Shown here: positions 8,264 to 17,986 of the stretch, piece after piece
How the letters are laid out: every line of letters starts with the position of its first letter
How positions within the stretch are numbered: position 1 is the stretch's first letter
Origin: JBDKVA01 sp039679375
Lineage (GTDB): Bacteria > Bacillota > Clostridia > Acetivibrionales > DTU013
Direction: 5' to 3'
Assembly (NCBI GenBank): GCA_039679375.1
Contig: JBDKVA010000205.1
Location: forward strand, 1-35,658
DNA length: 35,658 bases
The notes under the pieces: model-generated
Databases searched by the model: none
What the model saw: only the letters and a program-made list of their open reading frames with translations
Told to the model about the DNA's origin: nothing
Position numbers and translations under genes: made by a program

Positions 8264-9127
8264 TTGAAATCTAAAAAATTTTCAATATATGATGCAATCA
8301 TATATGCAGCCCTTTTAATTGTAGTGGTGGTTATACTGTTTCCCTTGCTGCATGTAGTTGCGGTTTCGTTTTCAAGTAGTGTACACATTAACGCCAATGA
8401 TATAACTATATTTCCAAAAGGATTCAATATAGATGTATATAAGAGAGTTTTCAGTGATGCCAGTATATTTACGGCCTATAAGAATACACTGACCTATGTA
8501 ATTATCGGGACGTTTTTGTCACTTTCAATCACATCAATGGCAGGATATGCTTTAAGTAAGAAAAAGTTGATTTTCCGTAGAAAGTTTATGATTTTTATTA
8601 TAATAACGATGTTTTTCAGCGGAGGTTTGATACCCCTGTTTCTTACAGTTAAGAACTATGGAATGTACGATACAATGTGGGCTATAGTTTTAACGCCGCT
8701 TGTAAGCTCGTGGTATCTGATTATAATGAAATCATTTTTTGAAGCTTTTCCTAATGAAATTGGAGAATCAGGCGAGCTTGACGGATTAAATGATATCGGT
8801 ATATTCTGGTATCTTGTTCTGCCAGTTTCCAAGGCTGTTTTAACTACAATCGGTTTGTTTTATGCCGTAGGTCTGTGGAATAGTTATTATTATCCGTTTA
8901 TTTTTCTTGACTCAACTGAAAAGTTCCCGCTGCAGCTGGTCCTGAGAGCAATGCTTTATACAGGGGAGGGGCTTGACGGAGGAGCAAAGAAGGCAGATCA
9001 GCCTATCATTATAGAATCGTTAAAATATGCGACAATTATAGTTTCAGTTATTCCTATTATCATTGTTTATCCGTTTCTTCAGAAATATTTCGTTACAGGA
9101 GTATTGATCGGTTCTATAAAAGGATAA
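8264..9127 (+). CDS. ABC importer permease, LplC type
   Basis: A 287-residue membrane protein with six predicted helices and an EAA-type loop (GESGELDGLNDIGIFWYLVLP) around residue 170. It partners with the LplB-type permease 20 bases upstream. Two starts are possible: GTG at 8255, or TTG at 8264 preceded by AAGGTGA. The latter is chosen on spacing with moderate certainty. The C-terminus (KYFVTGVLIGSIKG) is typical of this subfamily. Confidence 0.88.
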   Translation: MKSKKFSIYDAIIYAALLIVVVVILFPLLHVVAVSFSSSVHINANDITIFPKGFNIDVYKRVFSDASIFTAYKNTLTYVIIGTFLSLSITSMAGYALSKKKLIFRRKFMIFIIITMFFSGGLIPLFLTVKNYGMYDTMWAIVLTPLVSSWYLIIMKSFFEAFPNEIGESGELDGLNDIGIFWYLVLPVSKAVLTTIGLFYAVGLWNSYYYPFIFLDSTEKFPLQLVLRAMLYTGEGLDGGAKKADQPIIIESLKYATIIVSVIPIIIVYPFLQKYFVTGVLIGSIKG

Positions 9128-9160
9128 GTCTAACTAATTTGTGGAATGGAGGAATTGCAT

Positions 9161-12100
9161 ATGAAAAGATTGTTTTCATTCGTGATGGCTTTGGTATTAA
9201 TTATGACCCTGACATCAGTCGGAGGAGTTTCCTTTGCTGCAGGCAGTACAAATAACCTGTACGTTTCAACAAAGGGCAGTGATACTAACGACGGTTCACT
9301 GGCACATCCATTTGCCACAATTGATAAAGCAGCCAGAGTTGCAACTCCAGGTACTATTGTCCATGTCGCTCCCGGTACATATGGCAGAGTCAGATCATTA
9401 ACAAGCGGAACGGCAGATGCAAGAATAGTTTTCATATCCGATGTAAAGTGGGGAGCAAAAATAGTAGGTGTCAATGCATGGGATATATGGCGCAATGAAG
9501 CGGACTATGTTGACATCATCGGGTTTGACATATCGGGAAATGGGTTTAACGGCATTCTGAATACTGCCAGTTATGTCCGTATGATCGGCAATCATGTGCA
9601 TAATGTCGGTAATGTGGATGATATGGCAGCCAATGGCGGAAATGGCGGAGCAGGTATATGTAATGTCAATATTTATGCAACACCGGGACATGATAATGAA
9701 GTGCTTGGAAATGTCATCCATGACATCGGACCGTATTTTTACGCTCCACTAATACATGGAATTTACCAGGCCAATGGTACAGCTATTATTCAAAACAATA
9801 TGGTTTATAATACTTCAGGATTCGGGATACATTTATGGCATTATGCTGCAAACGTCATAATTGACAAAAACCTGGTCTACGGGAATCTGCAGGGTGGAAT
9901 TATTGTAGGCAGAGGTGATTCGCCCCATATTACAAATAATTGTGTTACCTCCAATAATATTGTGATGTACAATCTTGGCGGAGGCGGTGACCCTGCTGTC
10001 AGAGAAGGAAGCGCCAATACCGGTACAAATAACACGTATATTAATAATATACTTTATGGGAATCAGTATAACAGCATGTATATAATAACAGGCCAATCAC
10101 CTGTAGGGACCAAATATGAAGATCCTCAGTTTGTTAACTTTCAGCCGGACGGCAGCGGCGACTATTACCTTTTACCGACCAGCCCTGCTGTACCGCAGGA
10201 TGCATATTATGATGCGGATGAAAATTATGGCTACTATCCGGCATGGTATTCCCGTACAGATTGGAACTCAGCAATATATGACCTGGGTTCAGGGAATGTT
10301 GGTGAAATTTCCGCCCAGTTTGACCTGACTGTATCGGATGCAGCTTCAAACGGGTTTATCGGGTATGCCGGCAGTTCAACCTCTGTAGGCAGCGAAGCGG
10401 ATATTCCGATGCTAATTGTACTGAACAGTACCAAGGGTTATTTTGAGGTAAGAAATGGCGGCAATTTTGAGTCTTTGGCTCAGGTCAGCTATGCTGCCGG
10501 ATCCCAATATCATTTTAAAGTAATACCCGACTTCACTGCAAAAACCTATGATGTATTTGTAACACCGGAAGGCGGTACCGAAATTTTGATTGCAGATAAC
10601 TATGCTTTTCAGGGTACAGCCGAAATGGATGGATTAGCCCGGTTGGCATTAAAATCTGACAATGACAGCGCTTTCAAGGTCGAAAACCATACCATGGAAA
10701 CAACCAATACCTCATCTCAAACAGGAAATGATGAACAATATGTCATTACCGGCGAGGATTGGGTTTCAGAAGCGGCTTTAGCAGACGGCATTCATAAGCT
10801 TGGCGACAATAATACCGGAATCGTTACGATGACATTTGATTTTATACCGATAGATAAGACACAGGATCTGACAATCGGATATGCCGACAGTTCAACTACA
10901 GTGGACGGATGGTCCAAGATGTCTATGATCATATCAAATGAAGCCGGTTTGGATGACGTCTACTTTACGGCAAGAAACGGCGGAAATTATGAACATGTAA
11001 ACCTAGTGCCCATAATTAACGGAAAGCTTTATCACTTCAGGATCATTGCGGATTTAACAGCCAAAACCTATAGCGTTTATGTGACTCCCAAAGATGGAGC
11101 TGAATCGGCAATCGCATTAAATTATGCATTCCGTTCCAATGCGCCTGAAATGGACGATATTGGCCAGTTATGCTTCTCATCGGCTTTTGACGGCGGATTT
11201 GCCATGAATAACCACAATATTATCCAGTGGATATCGAAAGCAGCTTTCGGAAGCAGCATGCATAACCTGGGTGAAAGTAATACAGGCACAGTTACTATGA
11301 CATTTGACTTTATACCTGTTGACAAGACCCAGGATCTCACAATCGGCTATGCCGACAGTTCAACCGTAGTGGATGGATGGTCGAAGATGTCCATGATCAT
11401 ATCCAATGAAATCGGATTGGATGATGTGTACTTTACAGCAAGAAATGGCGGAGGCTATGAACATGTAAATCTGGTGCCGATAATAAATGGTAAGCTTTAT
11501 CACTTCAGAATCGTATCCGACCTTGCAGCCAAAACCTACAGTGTTTATGTAACTCCCAAAGGAGGTACGGAAACGGTTTTGGGCCAGGATTACTTATTCC
11601 GCAGCAGTGCTCCTCTGATGGATGATATTGGACAGCTTTCCTTCGGATCGGCTTTTGACGGCGGCTTTTACATGATAAATCACACTGCTTTTCAATGGGC
11701 TTCCAAACAAGTATTTGCAGACAGCATGCATGACCTCGGAGAGGGGAATACGGGAACAGTTACGATAACGTTTGGATTCATGCCTCTTGACAAAACACAG
11801 GATCTGACAATCGGGTATGCCGACAGTTCAACAACTGTGGACGGATGGTCCAAGATGCCCATTATCATATCCAATGAAGCCGGACTGGATGATGTCTATT
11901 TTACGGCAAGAAACGGCGGAAGCTATACGCATGCTAACCTGATACCCATCAAAGACGGCCAGATATATTATTTCAGGATCGTAGCGGATCTCGCAGCAAA
12001 AACCTATAGTGTTTATATAACACCTAAAGGCGGAACTGAAACCGTATTGGGCGAGAATTACGCATTCCGCAGTAATGCTCCTCTGATGGATGACGTAGGG

Positions 12101-14401
12101 CAGCTCTGCTTTGAATCTGCATATAGTGATACGTTTTATATCAGTAATCACAACATTGCCGGTGATATTAATAAAACGGCATTAATCAATACTATAGCTG
12201 CGGCACAGTTAAAAGTTAATAATGCTGTGGTTGGAGTTGTTCCTTTGAAGCCTGGTGAGGTATTGCAATCAGACCTGGATGCATTGATTGCAGCAATATC
12301 TGCAGCTCAATCGGCAGCTGATAATGTATCAGCAACAGCTTCTGAAGTGAGTAATGCTCTGATAGCATTGAATACTGCTATAAGCTTATATGATAATGCG
12401 GTAGCAAAATTGATCGTTTATGTGGCTGGAGACGGTAGCGGAGATTACAACTGTGACGGAACGGATGACAATATTGAAATAAACCAGGCTCTGGAATTCG
12501 TTGCTTCAAATCCTGCTTACTCAACCGTCTACCTTAAAGGACCATTCACATATAACGTGAATAATACCATGTATATCAGCAGCAATACGATCCTGGAGGG
12601 AGACAAGACAGCCGTTGTAAAACTGGCGCAGCAGGATCCCGGTTCCCCGGTTCCATCGTTTATGCGGTCTATGTTCAGTGCAAAAGGGGACTCTGCTCAT
12701 GACATTACCATCAGGGGATTTGAAATAGACGGAAATGAGTTGAACAACTGGTCTGCATCGGGGTATCAACATTACAACATGATTCAATTGCTTGGAAGCT
12801 CCAATATAACAATAAATGGCATATATTTCCATAACGGTCTCGGCGATGCCATTAAAATACAGTATGGCACATCGGATGAATACATACGTCCGAACACCAA
12901 TATAGATATTTATAACAATATCATTGACAGAGTCGGGAACAACGGAATATATCTGATGAGTGTGTCAGATATATCAATTCATGATAATATCATCACAAAT
13001 ATGAATGATGTCGGTATCCGGTTGTTTAATTCAAATAACGTCAAAATATACAATAACACAATATCATCAGAGAACCGTGGCGGATCTGGTATTGAAATTG
13101 CTAAAAAATATGGTGCGGTTGTCAATGACATTGAGATTTATAAAAATACGATTTCCAATATTCAAACCATGGGCATATGGCTTTACGGATACGGGTCGTA
13201 TAACTATCCGCTCAGCTCCGCATCCGGCGTCCGTATTCACCACAATATAATAAGTGATTGCGGATCGTACACAAACACGATTGGCGGTATCATTGTTACC
13301 GGATTCGATAATACTGTAATTGAAAATAATGTCCTTGACGGAAATTACAAGGATGCTATTGCAAGTGCCGTATATCTGAATTATTCAGCAGCTACTCCTC
13401 TTGGCACAGGATATACAACAATAGTAAGAAATAATATAATCACAAACACAAAGGCTGATGCAAATAACCCTGACACCGGATATGGTATAAACAACAGGTT
13501 GGCAAGTCACATATTCATACTGGAAAACAACTGTGTGTACAATAACTTTAAGGGTGATTACAATAATGTTGACCACCCGAGCGATATAAACGTTGATCCG
13601 CTGTTTGCCGATGCTGCAAATCATGATTATCATTTAAAGAGTGAATATGGACGTTGGGATGGTACTTCATGGATAAATGATGATGTCACATCGCCATGCA
13701 TTGATGCAGGAAACCCCTTATCCGACTATTCTATAGAGCCGGAAGAAAATGGGGAAAGAATTAACATTGGTGCATATGGAAATACTGTTGAAGCCTCTAA
13801 AACTGATCCCTATTATTATGATGTAACAGCTCCGGTTATAACAGTCACCGGTAATAAAGAAGAATACCTGCTGAACGAAGATGCAACCACTGACTGGAGT
13901 GCAGATGATGGCGCTGACGGTTCGGGAGTTGCCGGCCAGGTCTCTGGAACGATAACTTTGGATACATCGGCTGTTGGGGAGTATTCTGTAGCTATTACAT
14001 CAACTGACCTTGCCGGTAATGTGGCGACCAAAGAAATAACCTACATAGTGAAATATGCATATAGCAATTTGTTGAAACCGGTTGATTTAAATGGTTCCAA
14101 TGGCTTCAAACAAGGCAGTACAATTCCATTGAAGCTAAGGCTTAGTGATGCAGACGTTAATTTCATTGCAAATGCCACAGTAAAACTATTCATAGCGGAG
14201 ATCATTGACGGTGTGGCTGGTACTGAGTCGGAAGCGGTAAGCTCAACACAGGAATCAGCCGGCAATACTTTCAGGTATGACAGTACCGATGAACAGTATA
14301 TTTTCAACTTTGGTACAAAACTGCTTTCTCCGGGAGTATATCAATTAAGAGTTGATCTTGGTGACACAACGGTAAATACGGTAATTATTACAATCAATTA
14401 A
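9161..14401 (+). CDS. Secreted multi-domain parallel beta-helix protein (PL9-like region, four repeat modules, PxKF-like end)
   Basis: A 1746-residue exported protein. A signal peptide (~1-27) ends in SFAAG. Residues ~28-360 begin with NLYVSTKGSDTNDGS and run into a right-handed beta-helix, as in DUF1565/PL9 pectate lyases. Four copies of a ~156-residue module follow (from ~368, 534, 690 and 846). A helical FIVAR-like segment spans ~1003-1083. A second beta-helix (~1084-1550) opens with YVAGDGSGDYNCDGTDDN as in pectate-lyase-3-type folds. An Ig-like HYR/Big domain (~1555-1630) and a PxKF-like C-terminal domain follow. It probably cuts or binds a polysaccharide at the cell surface. I cannot point to catalytic residues, so lyase activity is inferred from fold and context. 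The start at 9161 is spaced 8 bases after GGAGG; the ATG at 9146 overlaps that site. Confidence 0.85.
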   Translation: MKRLFSFVMALVLIMTLTSVGGVSFAAGSTNNLYVSTKGSDTNDGSLAHPFATIDKAARVATPGTIVHVAPGTYGRVRSLTSGTADARIVFISDVKWGAKIVGVNAWDIWRNEADYVDIIGFDISGNGFNGILNTASYVRMIGNHVHNVGNVDDMAANGGNGGAGICNVNIYATPGHDNEVLGNVIHDIGPYFYAPLIHGIYQANGTAIIQNNMVYNTSGFGIHLWHYAANVIIDKNLVYGNLQGGIIVGRGDSPHITNNCVTSNNIVMYNLGGGGDPAVREGSANTGTNNTYINNILYGNQYNSMYIITGQSPVGTKYEDPQFVNFQPDGSGDYYLLPTSPAVPQDAYYDADENYGYYPAWYSRTDWNSAIYDLGSGNVGEISAQFDLTVSDAASNGFIGYAGSSTSVGSEADIPMLIVLNSTKGYFEVRNGGNFESLAQVSYAAGSQYHFKVIPDFTAKTYDVFVTPEGGTEILIADNYAFQGTAEMDGLARLALKSDNDSAFKVENHTMETTNTSSQTGNDEQYVITGEDWVSEAALADGIHKLGDNNTGIVTMTFDFIPIDKTQDLTIGYADSSTTVDGWSKMSMIISNEAGLDDVYFTARNGGNYEHVNLVPIINGKLYHFRIIADLTAKTYSVYVTPKDGAESAIALNYAFRSNAPEMDDIGQLCFSSAFDGGFAMNNHNIIQWISKAAFGSSMHNLGESNTGTVTMTFDFIPVDKTQDLTIGYADSSTVVDGWSKMSMIISNEIGLDDVYFTARNGGGYEHVNLVPIINGKLYHFRIVSDLAAKTYSVYVTPKGGTETVLGQDYLFRSSAPLMDDIGQLSFGSAFDGGFYMINHTAFQWASKQVFADSMHDLGEGNTGTVTITFGFMPLDKTQDLTIGYADSSTTVDGWSKMPIIISNEAGLDDVYFTARNGGSYTHANLIPIKDGQIYYFRIVADLAAKTYSVYITPKGGTETVLGENYAFRSNAPLMDDVGQLCFESAYSDTFYISNHNIAGDINKTALINTIAAAQLKVNNAVVGVVPLKPGEVLQSDLDALIAAISAAQSAADNVSATASEVSNALIALNTAISLYDNAVAKLIVYVAGDGSGDYNCDGTDDNIEINQALEFVASNPAYSTVYLKGPFTYNVNNTMYISSNTILEGDKTAVVKLAQQDPGSPVPSFMRSMFSAKGDSAHDITIRGFEIDGNELNNWSASGYQHYNMIQLLGSSNITINGIYFHNGLGDAIKIQYGTSDEYIRPNTNIDIYNNIIDRVGNNGIYLMSVSDISIHDNIITNMNDVGIRLFNSNNVKIYNNTISSENRGGSGIEIAKKYGAVVNDIEIYKNTISNIQTMGIWLYGYGSYNYPLSSASGVRIHHNIISDCGSYTNTIGGIIVTGFDNTVIENNVLDGNYKDAIASAVYLNYSAATPLGTGYTTIVRNNIITNTKADANNPDTGYGINNRLASHIFILENNCVYNNFKGDYNNVDHPSDINVDPLFADAANHDYHLKSEYGRWDGTSWINDDVTSPCIDAGNPLSDYSIEPEENGERINIGAYGNTVEASKTDPYYYDVTAPVITVTGNKEEYLLNEDATTDWSADDGADGSGVAGQVSGTITLDTSAVGEYSVAITSTDLAGNVATKEITYIVKYAYSNLLKPVDLNGSNGFKQGSTIPLKLRLSDADVNFIANATVKLFIAEIIDGVAGTESEAVSSTQESAGNTFRYDSTDEQYIFNFGTKLLSPGVYQLRVDLGDTTVNTVIITIN
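10262..12163 (+). repeat. Four tandem modules inside the beta-helix protein
   Basis: Copies 2, 3 and 4 are exactly 468 bases each (10760-11227, 11228-11695, 11696-12163), each opening on a Trp codon and sharing motifs such as DLTIGYADSST and YFTARNGG. Copy 1 (10262-10759) is clearly diverged and carries an extra linker of ~10 residues. The DNA of copies 2-4 is closely alike, indicating recent duplication. The fold looks like an all-beta carbohydrate-binding module, but I do not recognise a named family. Confidence 0.85.
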
Positions 14402-14453
14402 AAAATGAAGCAGTGAGGGCAGCCTGTAAAGCAGTTTTAACATAGAGTGCAGG

Positions 14454-14477
14454 GGACAAGGGCTTACGCTCTTGTCC
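14454..14477 (+). terminator. Stem-loop after the beta-helix gene
   Basis: GGACAAGGGC pairs with GCTCTTGTCC (one G-T pair) around TTAC, 52 bases after the stop codon. Only a short TTT follows directly, so it may be a weak or partial terminator. The rest of the 243-base gap (14402-14644) shows no convincing promoter or gene. Confidence 0.5.
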
Positions 14478-14644
14478 TTTACCTCTGCTTTATAATAACA
14501 AAGTGATGAAATGTCGGTAATACAGGGTGTGGAAAGAATTGATGCCCGCACAGTAAGAAAAATTGTTAAAAGCGGCCTGGAAGTATTTTTCTAAGCCTGT
14601 AAGGAATATAGTTAAAATCGACAAATTATAGGGAGAGAACAAAA

Positions 14645-15829
14645 ATGATTAAAAATGACACTATAATTAACCGCAATGGCAGGAATGGAAGTATGACATC
14701 CCGGGAAAGAGTATTGGCGGCATTTCAAAGAAAACCGGTGGATTATGTTCCATGTTGTCTGTCTTTTAACAGCTTAATGCCGGAACAGCGCAGGGGATAC
14801 AAATATCAATTTCCCTTCATAGATTCCATGCCGGAACGGTTGGACTACTGCTGCAACACTCTTGGAACTGATCAGATGGTAAACGTAAGTATTGATAGAT
14901 ACTATCCGGACAAGGATGTATCAGTAAATAAATGGTTTCAAAATAATGAAATTCACAAAAAGTGGATAACGCCATCCGGTGAATTATATGCAGTTGTAAA
15001 GTATGATGAAAAATGGCCGTTTGGTTTTGATATTCCGTTCTACCATGATATGACAGGACATTACATTAAACCCTGGCTGAGCACGGCATCTGATCTGGAA
15101 TGCCTGAAGCATATTCTCCGACCTTTGAGGACAAAAGAACAATTGGAGGAAGTCAAGTTTAATTTTATGCAGCTAAAACGTCTGGCAGATCAATATCAGC
15201 TTGCAATAATATCGCATATCGGGACGGGTTTGACCGGAGCGCTTCAAATGTTTACGCCGACTGAGCTTTGTTACAAGGTGATGGATGAACCTGATCTGGT
15301 TGATGGCTATCTGGGTCTGGAGCATGATGTCAATATGAAGCACATGGAGATAATGCTGGAGCTGGGTGCAGATATAATAGGAAGAAATGGATTTTATGAA
15401 ACTGCAGATTTCTACAGTCCTGAAATGCTCAAACATTTAGTCGGGAAAAGGCTGCAGGAGGAAATTAATATTGTGCATGAAGCGGGAAAACTTATCGGGT
15501 ACACAGCGCATACAGGAGTAACGCAGATAATAAAGAATTTAAGTGAGCTGGATTTCGACTGTATCATGCACCTGGATATTGCACACGGCAGTAATGATAT
15601 TCACAGGATCAGCAAGGAGTTGTGCAACAAAAAAAGTATTATTGCAGGTCCCAGCAATACATATCACATGTGGAGCGATGATGTGAATATTATCAGGAAA
15701 GCAGTAGATGATGTTTTTGAGGTTTTCGGAAAGGTCGGTTTATTGATAAGCGCCTGTCCATCCTCCCACAGCATTATGCCCTGGGAAAACACTCTTGCCA
15801 TAGTGGATGAGTGGAAGATGCTGAGATAA
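14645..15829 (+). CDS. URO-D-fold protein 1 (uroporphyrinogen decarboxylase / MtaA superfamily)
   Basis: A 394-residue cytoplasmic protein of the URO-D superfamily, which includes heme-pathway decarboxylases and corrinoid methyltransferases of MtaA/MtbA type. The N-terminal signature (TSRERVLAAFQRKPVDYVP, ~18-36) and C-terminal MPWENTLAIVDEW are clear. In methyltransferases a zinc site H-x-C plus a distant C is expected. Here the first part reads His289-Thr-Gly, so the first Cys is missing, while the distal Cys371 (SACPSS) remains. It therefore looks neither like a heme enzyme nor a standard zinc methyltransferase. A paralogue lies at 19127. A GHL6 hydrolase follows at once, placing it in sugar metabolism. 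Its reaction is unknown. Binding site GGGAGAG precedes the ATG. Confidence 0.82.
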   Translation: MIKNDTIINRNGRNGSMTSRERVLAAFQRKPVDYVPCCLSFNSLMPEQRRGYKYQFPFIDSMPERLDYCCNTLGTDQMVNVSIDRYYPDKDVSVNKWFQNNEIHKKWITPSGELYAVVKYDEKWPFGFDIPFYHDMTGHYIKPWLSTASDLECLKHILRPLRTKEQLEEVKFNFMQLKRLADQYQLAIISHIGTGLTGALQMFTPTELCYKVMDEPDLVDGYLGLEHDVNMKHMEIMLELGADIIGRNGFYETADFYSPEMLKHLVGKRLQEEINIVHEAGKLIGYTAHTGVTQIIKNLSELDFDCIMHLDIAHGSNDIHRISKELCNKKSIIAGPSNTYHMWSDDVNIIRKAVDDVFEVFGKVGLLISACPSSHSIMPWENTLAIVDEWKMLR

Positions 15830-15871
15830 AGACAGATATATATTAAAATGACTTAACAGGAGGGGTGCAAG

Positions 15872-17935
15872 ATGAATTTTAATCAATTATATTCCGAACC
15901 TATGAGGATTGGGGCTGTACAGTGGGAACAGGGAGATAGAATGTTCGAAATTCCCGAAATATTAAGTGACGGCGGGTTTAATGTGGAACAGCTGCTCCAT
16001 GTAGTAGGCGACGGAGTTATGGGATTGTTCGATGCGGAGCGGGATGCCAAAAACCTGAAGAATTATATCAGAAAGTCAAATGAATTGGGTACAAAGATCA
16101 TTCTCTATTTTAATGCACATATGATTGAGACGGATACATACGGCAAAAGGCCTGAGTGGGCGCAAAGACACAAAAATGGCGAATATATAAGCGCTTATGA
16201 CACCTATGTGCTTGCATGTGTAAACAGCACGTGGAGAGATGATTTTATGGGCAAAGTAGCATGCACGCTGGATTATGGAATTGAAGGGATTTTCCTGGAC
16301 GGTCCAATTTTTTTCAGAACGGGATGTTATTGCAATGCATGCAGAGAAAAATTCAAAGCCGCATATGAGCATGATATGGATATTGCAACAGATGCCGAAT
16401 TGAGAGAATTTAAAACAAACAGCATAGCAGATTTCGTTAAAGATGTAAAATGCATAATAGATCGGCATGGCGGAAATGAAATTCTTTATGCAAACAGTAC
16501 CGGACTTGCGCCTAATGTTACAGGCTGTGATATTGATGGAATCTACCCTTATGTTGATTTTATCGGAACAGAGGGTGGATTTATGTTCTACAAAAACCCG
16601 AATGAGGTATCGTTATGGAAGTGTTCAAAAAGTGCAAAGTATTTGGAATCAAAAGCAAAGGGAAAGCCGACGGTAATTTTTTCTGCAGCACACCATAGCC
16701 CGTGGGCACGATGCATACATACGCCACAGGAGAGCAAACTGTTGATGGCTTCTACTGTTGCCAATGGTGCAAATCTATGGTACGGAATTCACGGACCTAT
16801 AGAACTTTCATTAACACCTGGCTGTAAGGCGGTTTTCGAATTTAACAGATTTCTGGCTGAAAATGCTGAATATTATAATAAAACAAAAAGCAATGCCGAT
16901 GCAGCAATAGTCTGGTCAAAAAACACAATACACGCATTCCCTGAAGATGTTGACGAATCTGATTTTACCCAGAAGGAGAAAAGAAATTCAAAGTATGAGT
17001 TCGGAAGCTTTTCGGATGAGTTTGAAGGCTTTTGCGACATAATGACCAGAAATCATACCCAGTTTACAATAATTGATGATAAATGTATTAATGAAGATGA
17101 TCTGAGCAGATTCAATATGATAGTACTGCCCAATGTTTCGTGCTTGAGTGAAAAGGAATGCACAAGGATAAGAGAATATGTGCAGAACGGAGGGACTATC
17201 ATATCAACACTGGCAACGTCCTTTTTCGACGAATGCGGCAATGTGCGCAACATGCCCTTACTTGCAGATGTTTTTGGTATTGATGCCGTTGAGGGAACAT
17301 TTAAGTATAAAAATGGTTGTACTTATATGGAACTTGAGGGTTCAGACCGTATAAAAGCCGGCTTATCCTCAGCAATCACGTCAGGCTGCCATAAATCAGT
17401 AAAATGTAAATTCAGAGAAGATTCAACAGTACTTGCCTGTATGTACTACCCGATGGCCGGCAGCTATGAAAAGTTTCCAACGAAAAAATACCCGTCGATT
17501 GTTCTTTCAAATTATGGGAAAGGTAAAAGTATATATATATCGGGAGGAATAGGTGAGACCTATTTCAATTACGGAATGAACGACCTGAAAAAGCTTATAA
17601 AAAACATCCTGTCAGAATATAACGAAAGCTCTTTTGCAGTGGAAAACGCGTATGAGACAGTTGAAGTAGAAATGAGAGTGCAAAATGACTGCAACAGAGC
17701 GCTGATACATTTTGTGAATTATACGGGCTGCATGCAAAGACCTATCGATAAGGTAATTCCATGCAGTGATATAAAGGTTTTATTGAAGTCAGACAAGGAA
17801 ATTAGCGAAATATATACGGCCTATAGTAGAAAAAAATTAGAATACAGCGTCTGCGATAATTATATTGAATTTACCGTTCCTTTGGTTAATGAATATGAAT
17901 TGGCAGTTATCCAATTTAAACTATGTGAAAATTAA
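15872..17935 (+). CDS. Putative glycoside hydrolase: GHL6-type barrel with beta-galactosidase-type trimerisation domain
   Basis: A 687-residue protein without signal peptide. The N-terminal ~330 residues look like an alpha-amylase-like TIM barrel of the hypothetical glycosidase type (GHL6): IGAVQWEQGDR at the start, GIEGIFLDGPIFF around 130-145 carrying the likely catalytic Asp, then CYCNACREKF, a Cys-rich turn typical of that family. Residues ~345-470 (AAIVWSK, then FNMIVLPNVSCLSEKECTRI and YVQNGGTIIST) match the trimerisation domain of GH42-type beta-galactosidases. A beta-rich C-terminal domain ends the chain. It sits between URO-D protein 1 and the oxidoreductase and probably works on imported oligosaccharide. 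AGGAGGGG precedes the ATG. The substrate is unknown. Confidence 0.8.
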   Translation: MNFNQLYSEPMRIGAVQWEQGDRMFEIPEILSDGGFNVEQLLHVVGDGVMGLFDAERDAKNLKNYIRKSNELGTKIILYFNAHMIETDTYGKRPEWAQRHKNGEYISAYDTYVLACVNSTWRDDFMGKVACTLDYGIEGIFLDGPIFFRTGCYCNACREKFKAAYEHDMDIATDAELREFKTNSIADFVKDVKCIIDRHGGNEILYANSTGLAPNVTGCDIDGIYPYVDFIGTEGGFMFYKNPNEVSLWKCSKSAKYLESKAKGKPTVIFSAAHHSPWARCIHTPQESKLLMASTVANGANLWYGIHGPIELSLTPGCKAVFEFNRFLAENAEYYNKTKSNADAAIVWSKNTIHAFPEDVDESDFTQKEKRNSKYEFGSFSDEFEGFCDIMTRNHTQFTIIDDKCINEDDLSRFNMIVLPNVSCLSEKECTRIREYVQNGGTIISTLATSFFDECGNVRNMPLLADVFGIDAVEGTFKYKNGCTYMELEGSDRIKAGLSSAITSGCHKSVKCKFREDSTVLACMYYPMAGSYEKFPTKKYPSIVLSNYGKGKSIYISGGIGETYFNYGMNDLKKLIKNILSEYNESSFAVENAYETVEVEMRVQNDCNRALIHFVNYTGCMQRPIDKVIPCSDIKVLLKSDKEISEIYTAYSRKKLEYSVCDNYIEFTVPLVNEYELAVIQFKLCEN

Positions 17936-17986
17936 CATAATTAAGGGTTAAGGTTAGTTTTAAAAAACATTATGTGAGGTGTCGGG

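Noticed and set aside
9398..9721. Long minus-strand frames inside the beta-helix gene, and similar ones inside other genes.
   Set aside because: They lie opposite well-supported coding sequence, lack binding sites and show no domain.
10262..12163. CRISPR-like or tandem-satellite reading of the repeats.
   Set aside because: The units are 468 bases, in frame, and encode a folded-looking protein module; there are no short repeats with spacers anywhere in the window.
14510..14596. A 28-codon frame (MSVIQGVERIDARTVRKIV and on) in the gap before URO-D gene 1.
   Set aside because: No ribosome binding site and too short to judge; it may be a remnant, but nothing supports expression.
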